This document shows, one piece after another, positions 24,773 through 33,003 of a stretch of 42,334 bases of DNA (the stretch's first letter is position 1; each line of letters begins with the position of its first letter). Source of the DNA: Carboxydocella sporoproducens DSM 16521 (lineage in GTDB: Bacteria; Bacillota; GCA-003054495; Carboxydocellales; Carboxydocellaceae); the NCBI RefSeq assembly GCF_900167165.1, contig NZ_FUXM01000017.1, positions 1 to 42,334 of the forward strand. The letters are read 5' to 3'. The notes beneath the pieces are model-generated. The model saw only the letters and a program-made list of their open reading frames with translations. It had not been told where the DNA came from and ran no database searches. Position numbers and translations under genes: made by a program.

Positions 24773-25447
24773 ATGGCTGAGAAAAAAATTCTCGTGGTCG
24801 ATGATGAAATGAGAATGCGCAAACTGGTAGGAGATTTTCTGAAAAAAGAAGGCTATGCTGTGCGGGAAGCAGCAGATGGTCGCCAGGCACTGGAGATTTT
24901 TCAGCGGGAACATCCGGATTTAGTTATACTGGATGTAATGATGCCGGAATATGATGGCTGGGCTGTCTGCCGGGAGATCAGAAAGACTTCCAGGGTCCCG
25001 ATTATCATGTTAACGGCGCGGGGAGAAGAGGAGGATGAGCTTTTTGGTTTTGATCTGGGAGCAGATGAATATATCGCCAAGCCTTTTAGCTTAAAGATAC
25101 TGGCAGCAAGAATCCAGGCCCTGTTTCGCCGCCTGGAAAACCGGCAAGTGGCGATAAGAAATTATGACGGGCTGGAAATCGATGAACCGGGGCGTAATGT
25201 TTATGTGAACGGGGAACGGATTGAACTAACACCCAAGGAGTTTGATCTTTTGCTCTATCTGGCAGATAATGCCGGCCGGGCTTTGAACAGGGATCAGATT
25301 TTAAATGCGGTATGGAATTATGATTACTTTGGCGATACCCGTACGGTGGATACCCATATCAAGCGACTCAGACTGAAACTGGGGGAGAAAAGCGAATTAA
25401 TTCAGACGGTACGGGGGGTTGGTTACAGATTTGAGGTGAAAAAATGA
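24773..25447 (+). CDS. OmpR/PhoB family response regulator
   Basis: The 224-residue protein has a receiver domain (about 4-118) with acidic VDDE, the phosphorylation site D54 (LDVMMPEYDG), LTARGEE and ADEYIAKPF, and a winged-helix DNA-binding domain (about 128-222, LTPKEFDLLLYLA, RTVDTHIKRLRLKLG). GGAGGGTGAGG precedes the ATG. The histidine kinase starts within its stop codon. Three 11-bp direct repeats after the kinase gene are a plausible target of this regulator class. Confidence 0.96.
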   Translation: MAEKKILVVDDEMRMRKLVGDFLKKEGYAVREAADGRQALEIFQREHPDLVILDVMMPEYDGWAVCREIRKTSRVPIIMLTARGEEEDELFGFDLGADEYIAKPFSLKILAARIQALFRRLENRQVAIRNYDGLEIDEPGRNVYVNGERIELTPKEFDLLLYLADNAGRALNRDQILNAVWNYDYFGDTRTVDTHIKRLRLKLGEKSELIQTVRGVGYRFEVKK

Positions 25448-26904
25448 GATTATCTATACGCACCAAACTATTTCTGGCAGGGAGTGGGCTGGTGGCCTTT
25501 TTTGTCGGGTTTTCTCTGCTGTTAAACAATCTTTATTTAAATGAATATTATCTCTGGCAAAAGAAAAACATTCTGATCGAGAGTCTGGAGATGCTTAACG
25601 AGAACTACCAGGGGGATCTTGAAACTATTGGATTGCAACTGGAAAAACTGGAGAGAAATCAAGGACTAAATGTTTATATTATCGGTCCGGGGATGGAGTT
25701 AAAGTATAATCCTGCGATGCGTCTTTTTGGTATGGGTGGCCCCGGTCGAAAAGGCATGGAGATGACCCTCTGGATGCATGTTTTGCGGTCAGATCTGTGG
25801 CAACGTCCCCAGGGGGAGTATCGGCTGGAAGTGGTGGAGGACCCGCGGCTGAAGACCAATTTTCTCCTGCTGACAGGGCGGTTAAAAACAGGGGAGCTGC
25901 TGGTATTGAGCCTGCCTGTTGCGGCTATTGATGAAAGCACTGCAGTTGCCAATCGCTTTTTCCTGTTCACGGGTCTGATCACAATAGTCCTGGGGGGACT
26001 GGGAGCATATATCTTCGCCCGGCGGTTTACCAGGCCGATTCTGGAGCTGAATGAACTGGCCCAGCATATGGCCCGGCTGGATTTTAGCCAGAAATATCGC
26101 GGGCAGACTGATGACGAGATCGGGCAGCTGGGGGAGAGCATTAATTCTATGTCTGAACAACTGGATAGGGCTATCAACCAGCTGCGGGAGGACATTGAGC
26201 GGGAACGCCGGATTGATCAAATGCGGAAGGAGTTTATCTCCAATGTTTCCCATGAATTAAAGACTCCTATTGCCTTGATTCAGGGTTACGCAGAAGGATT
26301 GAAACTAAATGTCAATGAGGATGAGGAAAGCAGAAATTTCTACTGTGATGTGATTATAGATGAGGCCGGCAAAATGAACCGGCTGGTGAGGGACCTGCTG
26401 GATTTATCCCAGATCGAGTCAGGTTATTTGCAACTGGAGAAGACGGAGTTTGACCTGGCGGAACTGCTAAGGCAGATTGTGGAAAAATTCCGGCCCCTGT
26501 TGAATGAACAGGGCGTAGATATTGGGCTGGACATACCCGGAGCTTTGCCGGTACTGGGGGATGTTGGTCGGATTGAGCAGGTCGTGATTAACTATTTGAA
26601 TAATGCGATAAACCATCTGGACCAGCGCAAGCAGCTTAGAATCAAGGCCAGGCGGCGGGGGGAAAAGGTTCGGGTCGAAGTGTTCAACAGCGGCCAGTCT
26701 ATTCCGGCCGAGGCTCTGGAAAAAATCTGGACCAGTTTTTATAAAGTAGACAAAGCCCGTACCAGAGCCTATGGTGGTACCGGGCTGGGTCTGGCCGTTG
26801 TGAGGGCGATTATGGAATTGCACCAGAATGGGTACGGCGCCGAGAATTTGCCCGATGGGGTGAATTTCTGGTTTGAGCTGGATTTTCATCAATCTGCCAC
26901 CTAG
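25444..26904 (+). CDS. Sensor histidine kinase
   Basis: The 486-residue membrane kinase has two transmembrane segments (about 10-30 and 172-192) around an extracytoplasmic sensor of about 140 residues, a HAMP linker (about 193-245), a HisKA domain with H270 in FISNVSHELKTP, and an HATPase_c domain (about 370-482; N box NYLNNAINH, GGTGLGLAVV). The start overlaps the response regulator stop (ATGA). The sensed signal is not apparent. The stop codon lies in the first of three 11-bp repeats that form a downstream promoter region. Confidence 0.96.
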   Translation: MRLSIRTKLFLAGSGLVAFFVGFSLLLNNLYLNEYYLWQKKNILIESLEMLNENYQGDLETIGLQLEKLERNQGLNVYIIGPGMELKYNPAMRLFGMGGPGRKGMEMTLWMHVLRSDLWQRPQGEYRLEVVEDPRLKTNFLLLTGRLKTGELLVLSLPVAAIDESTAVANRFFLFTGLITIVLGGLGAYIFARRFTRPILELNELAQHMARLDFSQKYRGQTDDEIGQLGESINSMSEQLDRAINQLREDIERERRIDQMRKEFISNVSHELKTPIALIQGYAEGLKLNVNEDEESRNFYCDVIIDEAGKMNRLVRDLLDLSQIESGYLQLEKTEFDLAELLRQIVEKFRPLLNEQGVDIGLDIPGALPVLGDVGRIEQVVINYLNNAINHLDQRKQLRIKARRRGEKVRVEVFNSGQSIPAEALEKIWTSFYKVDKARTRAYGGTGLGLAVVRAIMELHQNGYGAENLPDGVNFWFELDFHQSAT

Positions 26905-26938
26905 TTTTCACAGAACTGCCACAGAAACAGCATATAAT
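26894..26938 (+). promoter_or_regulatory. Three 11-bp direct repeats abutting a TATAAT promoter
   Basis: CTGCCACCTAG (26894-26904), TTTTCACAGAA (26905-26915) and CTGCCACAGAA (26916-26926) follow each other with exact 11-bp period; six bases later is TATAAT (26933-26938). No good -35 element exists. Members of the OmpR/PhoB class typically bind 11-bp direct repeats just upstream of -10 in activated promoters. This is probably the target of the adjacent regulator. Confidence 0.6.
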
Positions 26939-26962
26939 CTGCTTTGTACAAAAACAAAGCAG
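26939..26962 (+). other. Hairpin at the start of the regulated transcript
   Basis: CTGCTTTGT (26939-26947) pairs with ACAAAGCAG (26954-26962), loop ACAAAA. It directly follows the -10 hexamer and overlaps the start of the AGGAGGG ribosome binding site, so it could stabilise the 5' end or limit translation of the transcript. Confidence 0.5.
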
Positions 26963-26974
26963 GAGGGAAAGAGA

Positions 26975-27034
26975 ATGAAATTAAGTCGGCAGTTGCTCTG
27001 CGGGCTCAGTATCGGCAGCAGCAAAAATCAGTAA
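26975..27034 (+). pseudogene. Decapitated gene stub behind the regulated promoter
   Basis: A strong ribosome binding site (AGGAGGGAAAGAG) leads to an ATG followed by only 19 codons, beginning MKLSRQLLCGLSI, which looks like the start of a signal peptide, then a stop. The frame overlaps the 3' end of the convergent LysR gene. The simplest reading is that a two-component-regulated exported protein was lost by a deletion or rearrangement joining its first codons to the LysR region. It could also be a leader peptide. Confidence 0.45.
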
Positions 27035-27907
27035 CTCCATGAATTTGCCAGCAGCCAGGGGTAAAGGAAAATCGGAACGGGTAACTACCCCCAGATGACG
27101 CCGGGGCAGTTCCAGTTCCAGCGGTAGGAGAAAGACCTGACCGCTGGCCAGTTCTGCCTGCACATAGGCTAAAGGCAGGAAGGTGAGGCCCAGCCCGATT
27201 TTGGTCAATTCAACCAGCAAGTCAATGCTGCCGGATTCGATTTCGGGTTGAACGCTGAGATTGTGAGCAGCCAGAAGCTGATCCAGCAAGTTTCTGGTGG
27301 TAGTGGCTTTCTCCAGTAACAGCAATGGATAAGTTACGATTTCTTCAAGGGTCAGGGTTTGGCCCTGCAGTTGCCGGTACTGGGGGCCGGCGATAAAACC
27401 ATAATTCAATTCTTGCAAAGGGACTGCCTGCAGGTTTGCAGGCAGTTCTTTTTCCGGGAGGTGGATGACCGCCAGATCCACCAGTCCCCGGCTTAATAAA
27501 TCCAGACAGCCCGGGGAAGTGGTGTTGGTGACCCGGAGTTTGAGCTGGGGATAGAGCTGGCTAAAGTGTTGAAAGGGATGAAGCAAGAAATGCTTACAAA
27601 TAGTGTCGGTAGCTCCCAGTCGCACTTCGCCCCGAGCCAGGGTGCGCATTTCATCCAGGGTGCGCTCAGCGGTTTTGATGGCCAGGTATGCCTGCTCGAT
27701 ATGCTGGAAAAGGACTTCGCCCTCTCTGGTTAAGCGGACTTGCTTGGTATGGCGGGAGAAGAGAGAGCAACCCAGCTGCTCTTCCAGAGCCTTGATATTC
27801 TGACTGACGGCTGACTGGGAAATGAACAGTTCCCGGGCTGCGGCAGAGAAGCTCAGGCTTTTGGCTACATGGTAGAAAACTTTATAGAGTTCAAAGCTGA
27901 TGTTCAT
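26981..27907 (-). CDS. LysR family transcriptional regulator
   Basis: The 308-residue protein has an N-terminal winged HTH (about 3-62): FYHVAKSLSFSAAARELFIS and QSAVSQNIKALEEQLG, then a LysR substrate-binding domain (about 90-295, GEVRLGATDTICKHFLLHPF, LVDLAVIHLP). It resembles the CysL/YwfK-like branch but the target cannot be named. AGGAGCGG precedes the ATG. The last codons overlap the stub of a convergent gene, so its C-terminus may be altered by a junction. An internal plus-strand terminator-like hairpin occurs at 27421-27453. Its promoter is back to back with that of the fic gene. Confidence 0.93.
   Translation of the reverse strand: MNISFELYKVFYHVAKSLSFSAAARELFISQSAVSQNIKALEEQLGCSLFSRHTKQVRLTREGEVLFQHIEQAYLAIKTAERTLDEMRTLARGEVRLGATDTICKHFLLHPFQHFSQLYPQLKLRVTNTTSPGCLDLLSRGLVDLAVIHLPEKELPANLQAVPLQELNYGFIAGPQYRQLQGQTLTLEEIVTYPLLLLEKATTTRNLLDQLLAAHNLSVQPEIESGSIDLLVELTKIGLGLTFLPLAYVQAELASGQVFLLPLELELPRRHLGVVTRSDFPLPLAAGKFMELLIFAAADTEPAEQLPT
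27421..27454 (+). terminator. Plus-strand terminator-like hairpin inside lysR
   Basis: ACTGCCTGCA (27423-27432) pairs perfectly with TGCAGGCAGT (27437-27446) around GGTT; two further pairs close it, and TTTTT follows at 27449-27453. This is a textbook intrinsic terminator on the strand antisense to lysR. It would stop transcripts from the promoter at 26933. Confidence 0.65.
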
Positions 27908-27936
27908 CTTACCGCTCCTGTGATAGTTTTTGCTTT

Positions 27937-27966
27937 ATTGTATCATTAGATAATTTTTCTTAGCAA
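27937..27966 (-). promoter_or_regulatory. lysR promoter
   Basis: On the minus strand TTGCTA (27966-27961), an 18-bp spacer and TACAAT (27942-27937) precede lysR. It overlaps the fic promoter region, so LysR may affect fic. Confidence 0.5.
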
Positions 27967-27977
27967 CTATTTGGCGA

Positions 27978-27983
27978 TATAAT
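27978..27983 (+). promoter_or_regulatory. -10 element of the fic gene
   Basis: A consensus TATAAT lies 19 bp before the fic ATG. The -35 region is poor (TTTTCT near 27955), suggesting activator dependence or low expression. Confidence 0.45.
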
Positions 27984-28001
27984 AAAGATGGGGTGGTAAA
28001 G

Positions 28002-28733
28002 ATGAACTTTGCGCTGATTGAGCAAAAAAAGAGAATGCTTGACGCTAAACGGCCGTTGCCAGCCAGTACTGTAAAATCTTTACGGGAGCATATTCTGGTA
28101 GAATGGACCTATAATTCTAATGCCATCGAAGGAAATACCCTGACTATTTATGAAACTAAGGTGGTCCTGGAAGGGATAACTATTGGGGGCAAGTCCTTGA
28201 AAGAACATTTGGAGGTTATCAACCATAAAGATGCTATTTTATATCTGGAGGAGTTAGTAGATAAGGATGCTCCCCTGACTGAGTGGGAGATTAAGAATAT
28301 TCACCGGCTTGTATTAAAGAATATTGATGATGCTAATGCCGGGGTGTATAGGAAAGAAAATGTGATAATCAGTGGGGCTAAACATCGACCGCCTCAGCAT
28401 TTTCTTGTAAAAGAGCAGATGGAAAACCTGATAAAACAGTATCAGGGGGAGTGGCGTAACCTCCATCCAATTGAAAGGGCGGCTCTATTACATGGCGAGT
28501 TTGTTAAAATCCATCCCTTTGTGGATGGAAATGGCAGAACAGCAAGGCTTTTGTTAAATTTTGAGTTGATGAAAGCGAGTTATCCGCCAGTAATTATTAA
28601 GAAAGAACGGCGGGCAGAATACTATGATTCCCTTGATAATGCTCATATTTCCGGGGATTACAGGGATTTTATTAGCCTTGTGGCTAGTTGTGTTGAAGAG
28701 AGTTTGGATTTGTGGTTAAGTGTAGTTTTATAA
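28002..28733 (+). CDS. Fic-domain protein (putative AMP-transferase), self-inhibited class II type
   Basis: Fic proteins transfer AMP or related groups to target proteins. The 243-residue protein carries the full active-site motif HPFVDGNGRTAR (catalytic H171) and, N-terminally, the inhibitory helix motif SNAIEGN (39-45, with E43), so it is a class II enzyme that restrains itself and needs no separate antitoxin. ATG at 28002 follows GGGGTGG. No antitoxin gene is adjacent. The gene is more A+T-rich than purL or hem genes, consistent with transfer. A structured RNA segment follows directly. Confidence 0.92.
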   Translation: MNFALIEQKKRMLDAKRPLPASTVKSLREHILVEWTYNSNAIEGNTLTIYETKVVLEGITIGGKSLKEHLEVINHKDAILYLEELVDKDAPLTEWEIKNIHRLVLKNIDDANAGVYRKENVIISGAKHRPPQHFLVKEQMENLIKQYQGEWRNLHPIERAALLHGEFVKIHPFVDGNGRTARLLLNFELMKASYPPVIIKKERRAEYYDSLDNAHISGDYRDFISLVASCVEESLDLWLSVVL

Positions 28734-28734
28734 G

Positions 28735-28952
28735 CAGGAAAACACAACATGGGTTGTAGGCCGGGGCGGCCGCAGCTAAATTGGGTTTAGACAGTTATTA
28801 AGCCTAGAAAAACCCTATTTGCAGATGCCAGCTATACCCGGTATGGGGGGATTAAGGGTATCTGAAGCCAATAAGTCAGGCGACACCCATCAGGGGATGA
28901 GACAATTTGCTCCTGAAAAGGCTCTGAGCCCAGTACTATTTTATTTTAAAAT
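28735..28952 (+). ncRNA. Unassigned structured RNA (riboswitch-like or 3' UTR element)
   Basis: The 396-bp gap between fic and purL lacks a credible gene but is rich in pairings. ATTGGGTTTAG (28780-28790) pairs over 11 positions with CTGAGCCCAGT (28924-28934); AGCCT (28801-28805) with AGGCT (28919-28923); CAGATGCC near 28820 with GGTATCTG near 28860; CAGGGG with CTCCTG before 28915. This gives a closing helix around several hairpins, followed about 20 bases later by a terminator. The pairing ACAAC/GTTGT occurs near its 5' side. I could not match it to TPP, purine, ykkC, SAM, FMN, cobalamin, glycine, THF, T-box, 6S or RNase P signatures. Boundaries are approximate. Confidence 0.4.
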
Positions 28953-28953
28953 T

Positions 28954-28995
28954 AACCTCAAGAGAGTGATTTTTGCTTTCTTGAGGTTCTTTTAT
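28954..28995 (+). terminator. Terminator after the structured RNA
   Basis: AACCTCAAGA (28954-28963) pairs with TCTTGAGGTT (28979-28988), followed by CTTTTATG. It ends the fic/RNA transcript before the purL promoter. Confidence 0.75.
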
Positions 28996-29087
28996 GTACA
29001 AAAAATGATATAAGTTGCGCACACATATAATTCAGTCATGCTTATAAATAACATTAGATATATTAACTACTATTATGAATGCGGCTA

Positions 29088-29096
29088 TGATATAAT
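29088..29096 (+). promoter_or_regulatory. purL promoter (extended -10)
   Basis: TGATATAAT (29088-29096) is a perfect extended -10 element 33 bp before the purL ATG. No strong -35 element. No PurBox is seen here. Confidence 0.55.
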
Positions 29097-29129
29097 AAAA
29101 GCAAAGAAAAGCCGAGGGGGAAGGTATTA

Positions 29130-32100
29130 ATGGTGCCAGTGCGCAGGATTTATGTAGAAAAAAAGCCGGAGTTTGCCGTGGAGGCCCGGCATCTATATGA
29201 AGACTTAAAGGAAAATCTGGGCATCACGGGTTTAACCGGACTGCGTATTATCAACCGCTATGATGTGGCTGGTATCAGTGAGGAAGAATACAGGCTGGCC
29301 CGGGACACCATATTCTCCGAACCCCCTGTGGATGTGGCATATGATGAGGTATTACCCCTGGACCCCCGGGAGCGGGTGTTTGCCATCGAATATTTGCCCG
29401 GGCAATATGACCAGCGGGCTGATTCCGCCGGACAATGCCTGCAAATTCTTACCCAGAAAGAACGGCCCCTGGTACGCTCTGCCAAGCTGATTGTTTTACA
29501 GGGAGATATCACCGAGGAAGAACTGGCCAAAATCAAGGACTATTGCATTAACCCGGTGGAAGCCCGGGAGGCGGCACTGGACAAGCCTGTCAGTCTGGAG
29601 CTGGAAATGGCGGAACCGCCGGAGGTGGCGGTTATTCAGGGCTTTATCGACATGAAGGAGCCAGAACTGGCTGAACTCCATGCCCGGCTGGGCCTGGCTA
29701 TGGGGCTGGAGGATCTGGCCTTTTGCCAAACATATTTCCGGGATACAGAAGGGCGCAATCCCACCATTACCGAACTGCGGGTGCTGGATACCTACTGGTC
29801 TGATCATTGCCGGCATACTACCTTCCTGACCCGGATTAATGAGGTGGAGATTGAGGCGGCACCCTTGACTGAGCCGGTAAAGGAGGCCTATCAGGAATAT
29901 CTGCGGGCCCGCACCCTGGTTTATGGTGAGGAAGAACGGGATATCTGCCTGATGGATATCGCCGTCATGGGCATGAAGGAACTGCGTCAGCTGGGGAAAC
30001 TGCCGGACCTGGATGAGTCGGAGGAAATCAATGCTTGCAGTATAATTGTGCCGGTGGAGATCGATGGTCGAACGGAAGAATGGTTGTTGATGTTCAAAAA
30101 CGAAACCCATAACCATCCCACTGAAATCGAGCCCTTCGGGGGGGCGGCTACCTGTCTGGGCGGGGCGATTCGGGACCCTCTCTCCGGCCGTTCCTATGTC
30201 TACCAGGCGATGCGGGTAACGGGCAGTGGTGACCCGCGGGCCCGGGTGGAGGATACTTTGCCCGGCAAGTTGCCGCAGAGGAAAATTACTACCGGGGCGG
30301 CAGCCGGTTACAGCTCTTATGGTAACCAGATCGGCCTGGCTACCGGCCAGGTAGCGGAAATCTATGACCAGGGCTATATCGCCAAGCGTATGGAAATCGG
30401 GGCAGTGATCGGGGCGGCACCGCGAACCAATGTGGTGCGGCAGCGGCCCCAGCCCGGAGATGTCATAATTTTGCTGGGAGGCCGCACTGGGCGGGATGGC
30501 TGTGGCGGTGCGACCGGTTCCTCCAAGGAACATACCGAAGAATCCCTCTTTAGCTGTGGGGCGGAAGTACAAAAGGGCAACCCGCCGGAGGAGCGCAAAA
30601 TCCAGCGGCTCTTCCGCAAGCCGGAAGTAAGCTGCCTGATCAAGAAATGCAATGACTTTGGCGCCGGTGGGGTGTCGGTAGCTATCGGGGAACTGGCCGA
30701 TGGGCTGGATATTAATCTGGATGCCATCCCGAAAAAATATGAGGGATTGGATGGGACAGAACTGGCTATTTCTGAATCCCAGGAGCGGATGGCAGTAGTG
30801 GTAGCCGCTGCTGATGTAGAGCAGTTTATTCAGCTGGCAGCAGAGGAAAACCTGGAAGCTACACCGGTGGCCCGGGTTACCGCTGAACGGCGTTTGCGCA
30901 TGCACTGGCGGGGCCAGACCATCGTCGATATCAGCCGGGATTTTCTCAACACCAATGGGGTGAAACAGACCACTCAGGTGACGGTAATCGCACCGAAAGC
31001 AGAGGAAAACTACTTTGCTGCTGTACCGGCAGCGGTGGCGAAAGCCGGGGATTTACAGCAGGCCTGGCTGGCCAATTTACAGGACCTCAATGTCTGCAGC
31101 CAGAAGGGATTGGTCGAACGATTTGACAGCACTATTGGTGCCGGAACCGTGCTGATGCCGCTAGGAGGGATTTATCAGGATACCCCGGCCGAGGGTATGG
31201 CGGCTAAGATTCCTGTACTGGAAGGGGAAACGGTCACCGGGACCCTGATGACCTTTGGTTATAATCCTCAACTGGCCAAATGGAGCCCATTCCATGGTGC
31301 CCTCTATGCTGTGGTGGAGGCAGTGACCAAAATAGTGGCTATGGGTGGGGATTATCGCCGGGTGCGCCTCACCCTGCAGGAGTATTTTGAGAAGCTGGGC
31401 AAGGACCGGCAAAAGTGGGGCAAGCCTTTTAGTGCCTTGCTAGGGGCCTATCTGGCCCAAAAACGGCTGGGGATTGCTGCCATTGGCGGTAAGGATAGCA
31501 TGTCCGGCACTTTCAAGGATCTGAATGTGCCACCGACCCTGGTAGCTTTTGCCGTGGCACCGGTGGATGTACGCCAGGTTATATCGCCAGAGTTCAAGCA
31601 GGCAGGAAGTCGGGTGGTGCTGGTTCGGGCCCGGCGGGATGAACGGGAAATCCCCGATTTTCAGCAATTACAGCAAAACTTCAGCCGTATACACGAATTA
31701 ATCAGCCAGGGCCGGGTGCTGGCTGCCCATTCGGTACGCCTGGGCGGGCTGGCGGCAGTGATTAGTAAAATGGCGTTCGGCAATCGGATAGGTTTTGCCT
31801 TTGCAAATATATTTGATGGGAAGGAACTTTTCGCCCCTCTTTATGGTTCCCTGGTCCTGGAAGTGGAGGCAGGGCTGGATTTGGAACGGGTTCTGGCAGG
31901 ACTGGACTGGCAGCTCCTGGGCCAGACCCTGGCGGAAAAAGTAATCAGGGTTAATGGTATAGAGATAGACCTGGAAGAGGCATACCGGGCCTGGACAGAA
32001 CCCCTGGAAGGGGTATTTCCCACCCGGGTTAAGACGCAGGAAGAGCCGCCGAAAATTTTTAGCTACTGGCAGGAACAGCGGCGACAGAGTACGGTTAAAA

Positions 32101-32903
32101 TCGCCCGTCCCCGCATTCTGATGCCGGTTTTCCCCGGCACCAACTGCGAATATGACACAGCCCGGGCCTTTACTGCTGCGGGTGGAATTGTGGAAACTCT
32201 GGTTATCCGCAACCTGACCCCGGCGGCTATCGAGGAATCCCTGGCGGCCCTGGTGGCAGGGATTAAGCGGGCCCAGATTATCATGTTGCCAGGAGGCTTT
32301 AGCGGCGGGGATGAACCCGATGGCTCCGGCAAATTCATCGCCACCGCCTTCCGTAACCCCCGGGTCAGGGATGCGGTAATGGAGCTTTTATATCAGCGGG
32401 ATGGCTTGATGCTGGGAATCTGTAATGGTTTTCAGGCCCTGATCAAACTGGGACTGGTGCCCTTTGGTGAAATCCGGGATTTGAGCGATGATTCTCCGAC
32501 CCTAACCTTCAATACCCTGGGGCGCCATGTCTCCAAACTGGTGCGTACCCGGGTGGCTTCTAACCTGTCCCCCTGGTTGAGTCTGGTAGAGGTAGGGGAT
32601 ATTCATACCGTAGCAGTCTCCCATGGGGAAGGGCGGTTTGTAGCCGCACCGGAACTGGTGGCTGAACTGGCCCGACGGGGGCAGATTGCCACTCAGTATG
32701 TGGACCTGGAGGGTAAGCCCACCTATGACCTGCAGTTCAACCCCAATGGCTCCATCGAGGCCATTGAAGGTATTACCAGCCCTGATGGCAGGGTACTGGG
32801 CAAAATGGGGCATTCGGAGCGGATTGGCCCCCATCTCTACCGGAATGTGCCCGGGGAATTTGACCAGAAAATCTTTGCCGCTGGGGTAGCTTATTTCCGG
32901 TAA
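29130..32903 (+). CDS. purL: Phosphoribosylformylglycinamidine synthase, single-chain
   Basis: PurL converts FGAR to FGAM with glutamine and ATP. The 1257-residue protein fuses the PurS-like N-terminus, PurL domains and a C-terminal PurQ glutaminase, unlike the three-gene purS-purQ-purL of Bacillus. Visible features are DTYWSDHCRHTTF, FKNETHNHPTEIEPFGGAATCLGG, the second-half GGKDSMSGTF, and GICNGFQAL with nucleophile C1098 followed by SHGEGRFVA. It resembles the clostridial single-chain type. AGGGGGAAGG precedes the ATG. It is transcribed separately from the rest of the pur cluster; a PurBox-like inverted repeat follows its stop. Confidence 0.97.
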   Translation: MVPVRRIYVEKKPEFAVEARHLYEDLKENLGITGLTGLRIINRYDVAGISEEEYRLARDTIFSEPPVDVAYDEVLPLDPRERVFAIEYLPGQYDQRADSAGQCLQILTQKERPLVRSAKLIVLQGDITEEELAKIKDYCINPVEAREAALDKPVSLELEMAEPPEVAVIQGFIDMKEPELAELHARLGLAMGLEDLAFCQTYFRDTEGRNPTITELRVLDTYWSDHCRHTTFLTRINEVEIEAAPLTEPVKEAYQEYLRARTLVYGEEERDICLMDIAVMGMKELRQLGKLPDLDESEEINACSIIVPVEIDGRTEEWLLMFKNETHNHPTEIEPFGGAATCLGGAIRDPLSGRSYVYQAMRVTGSGDPRARVEDTLPGKLPQRKITTGAAAGYSSYGNQIGLATGQVAEIYDQGYIAKRMEIGAVIGAAPRTNVVRQRPQPGDVIILLGGRTGRDGCGGATGSSKEHTEESLFSCGAEVQKGNPPEERKIQRLFRKPEVSCLIKKCNDFGAGGVSVAIGELADGLDINLDAIPKKYEGLDGTELAISESQERMAVVVAAADVEQFIQLAAEENLEATPVARVTAERRLRMHWRGQTIVDISRDFLNTNGVKQTTQVTVIAPKAEENYFAAVPAAVAKAGDLQQAWLANLQDLNVCSQKGLVERFDSTIGAGTVLMPLGGIYQDTPAEGMAAKIPVLEGETVTGTLMTFGYNPQLAKWSPFHGALYAVVEAVTKIVAMGGDYRRVRLTLQEYFEKLGKDRQKWGKPFSALLGAYLAQKRLGIAAIGGKDSMSGTFKDLNVPPTLVAFAVAPVDVRQVISPEFKQAGSRVVLVRARRDEREIPDFQQLQQNFSRIHELISQGRVLAAHSVRLGGLAAVISKMAFGNRIGFAFANIFDGKELFAPLYGSLVLEVEAGLDLERVLAGLDWQLLGQTLAEKVIRVNGIEIDLEEAYRAWTEPLEGVFPTRVKTQEEPPKIFSYWQEQRRQSTVKIARPRILMPVFPGTNCEYDTARAFTAAGGIVETLVIRNLTPAAIEESLAALVAGIKRAQIIMLPGGFSGGDEPDGSGKFIATAFRNPRVRDAVMELLYQRDGLMLGICNGFQALIKLGLVPFGEIRDLSDDSPTLTFNTLGRHVSKLVRTRVASNLSPWLSLVEVGDIHTVAVSHGEGRFVAAPELVAELARRGQIATQYVDLEGKPTYDLQFNPNGSIEAIEGITSPDGRVLGKMGHSERIGPHLYRNVPGEFDQKIFAAGVAYFR

Positions 32904-32946
32904 TATCCGAACGTCATTGTTAAGATAATATTAAACGTTCGGTTTT
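32903..32946. promoter_or_regulatory. Inverted PurBox-like pair / purL terminator-like repeat
   Basis: CCGAACGT (32907-32914) and ACGTTCGG (32935-32942) are perfect inverted copies. Each matches the core of the Gram-positive PurR PurBox (CCGAAC), with A/T flanks ATAT and TTTT; the 13-bp boxes are 18 bp apart, close to the 16-17 bp of B. subtilis, and lie just upstream of -35. The same repeat could form an RNA hairpin with a following TTTT that ends purL. Both readings are possible. Confidence 0.55.
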
Positions 32947-32951
32947 GCTCC

Positions 32952-32980
32952 TTGACAGCAGTGGCCAGACCTGGTAACAT
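32952..32980 (+). promoter_or_regulatory. Promoter of the permease-pur operon
   Basis: TTGACA (32952-32957), 17 bp, TAACAT (32975-32980) with TG one base before the -10. Transcription would start near 32987, just ahead of the two riboswitches. Confidence 0.8.
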
Positions 32981-33003
32981 AGGTAGTGGACAGCCAAATA
33001 GCA

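Noticed and set aside
28819-29013. 64-codon frame in the fic-purL gap
   Set aside because: No ribosome binding site, and it runs through the structured RNA and its terminator.
29496-30905. 469-codon minus-strand frame opposite purL
   Set aside because: A shadow of purL codon usage with low-complexity His/Gln-rich text and no domain.
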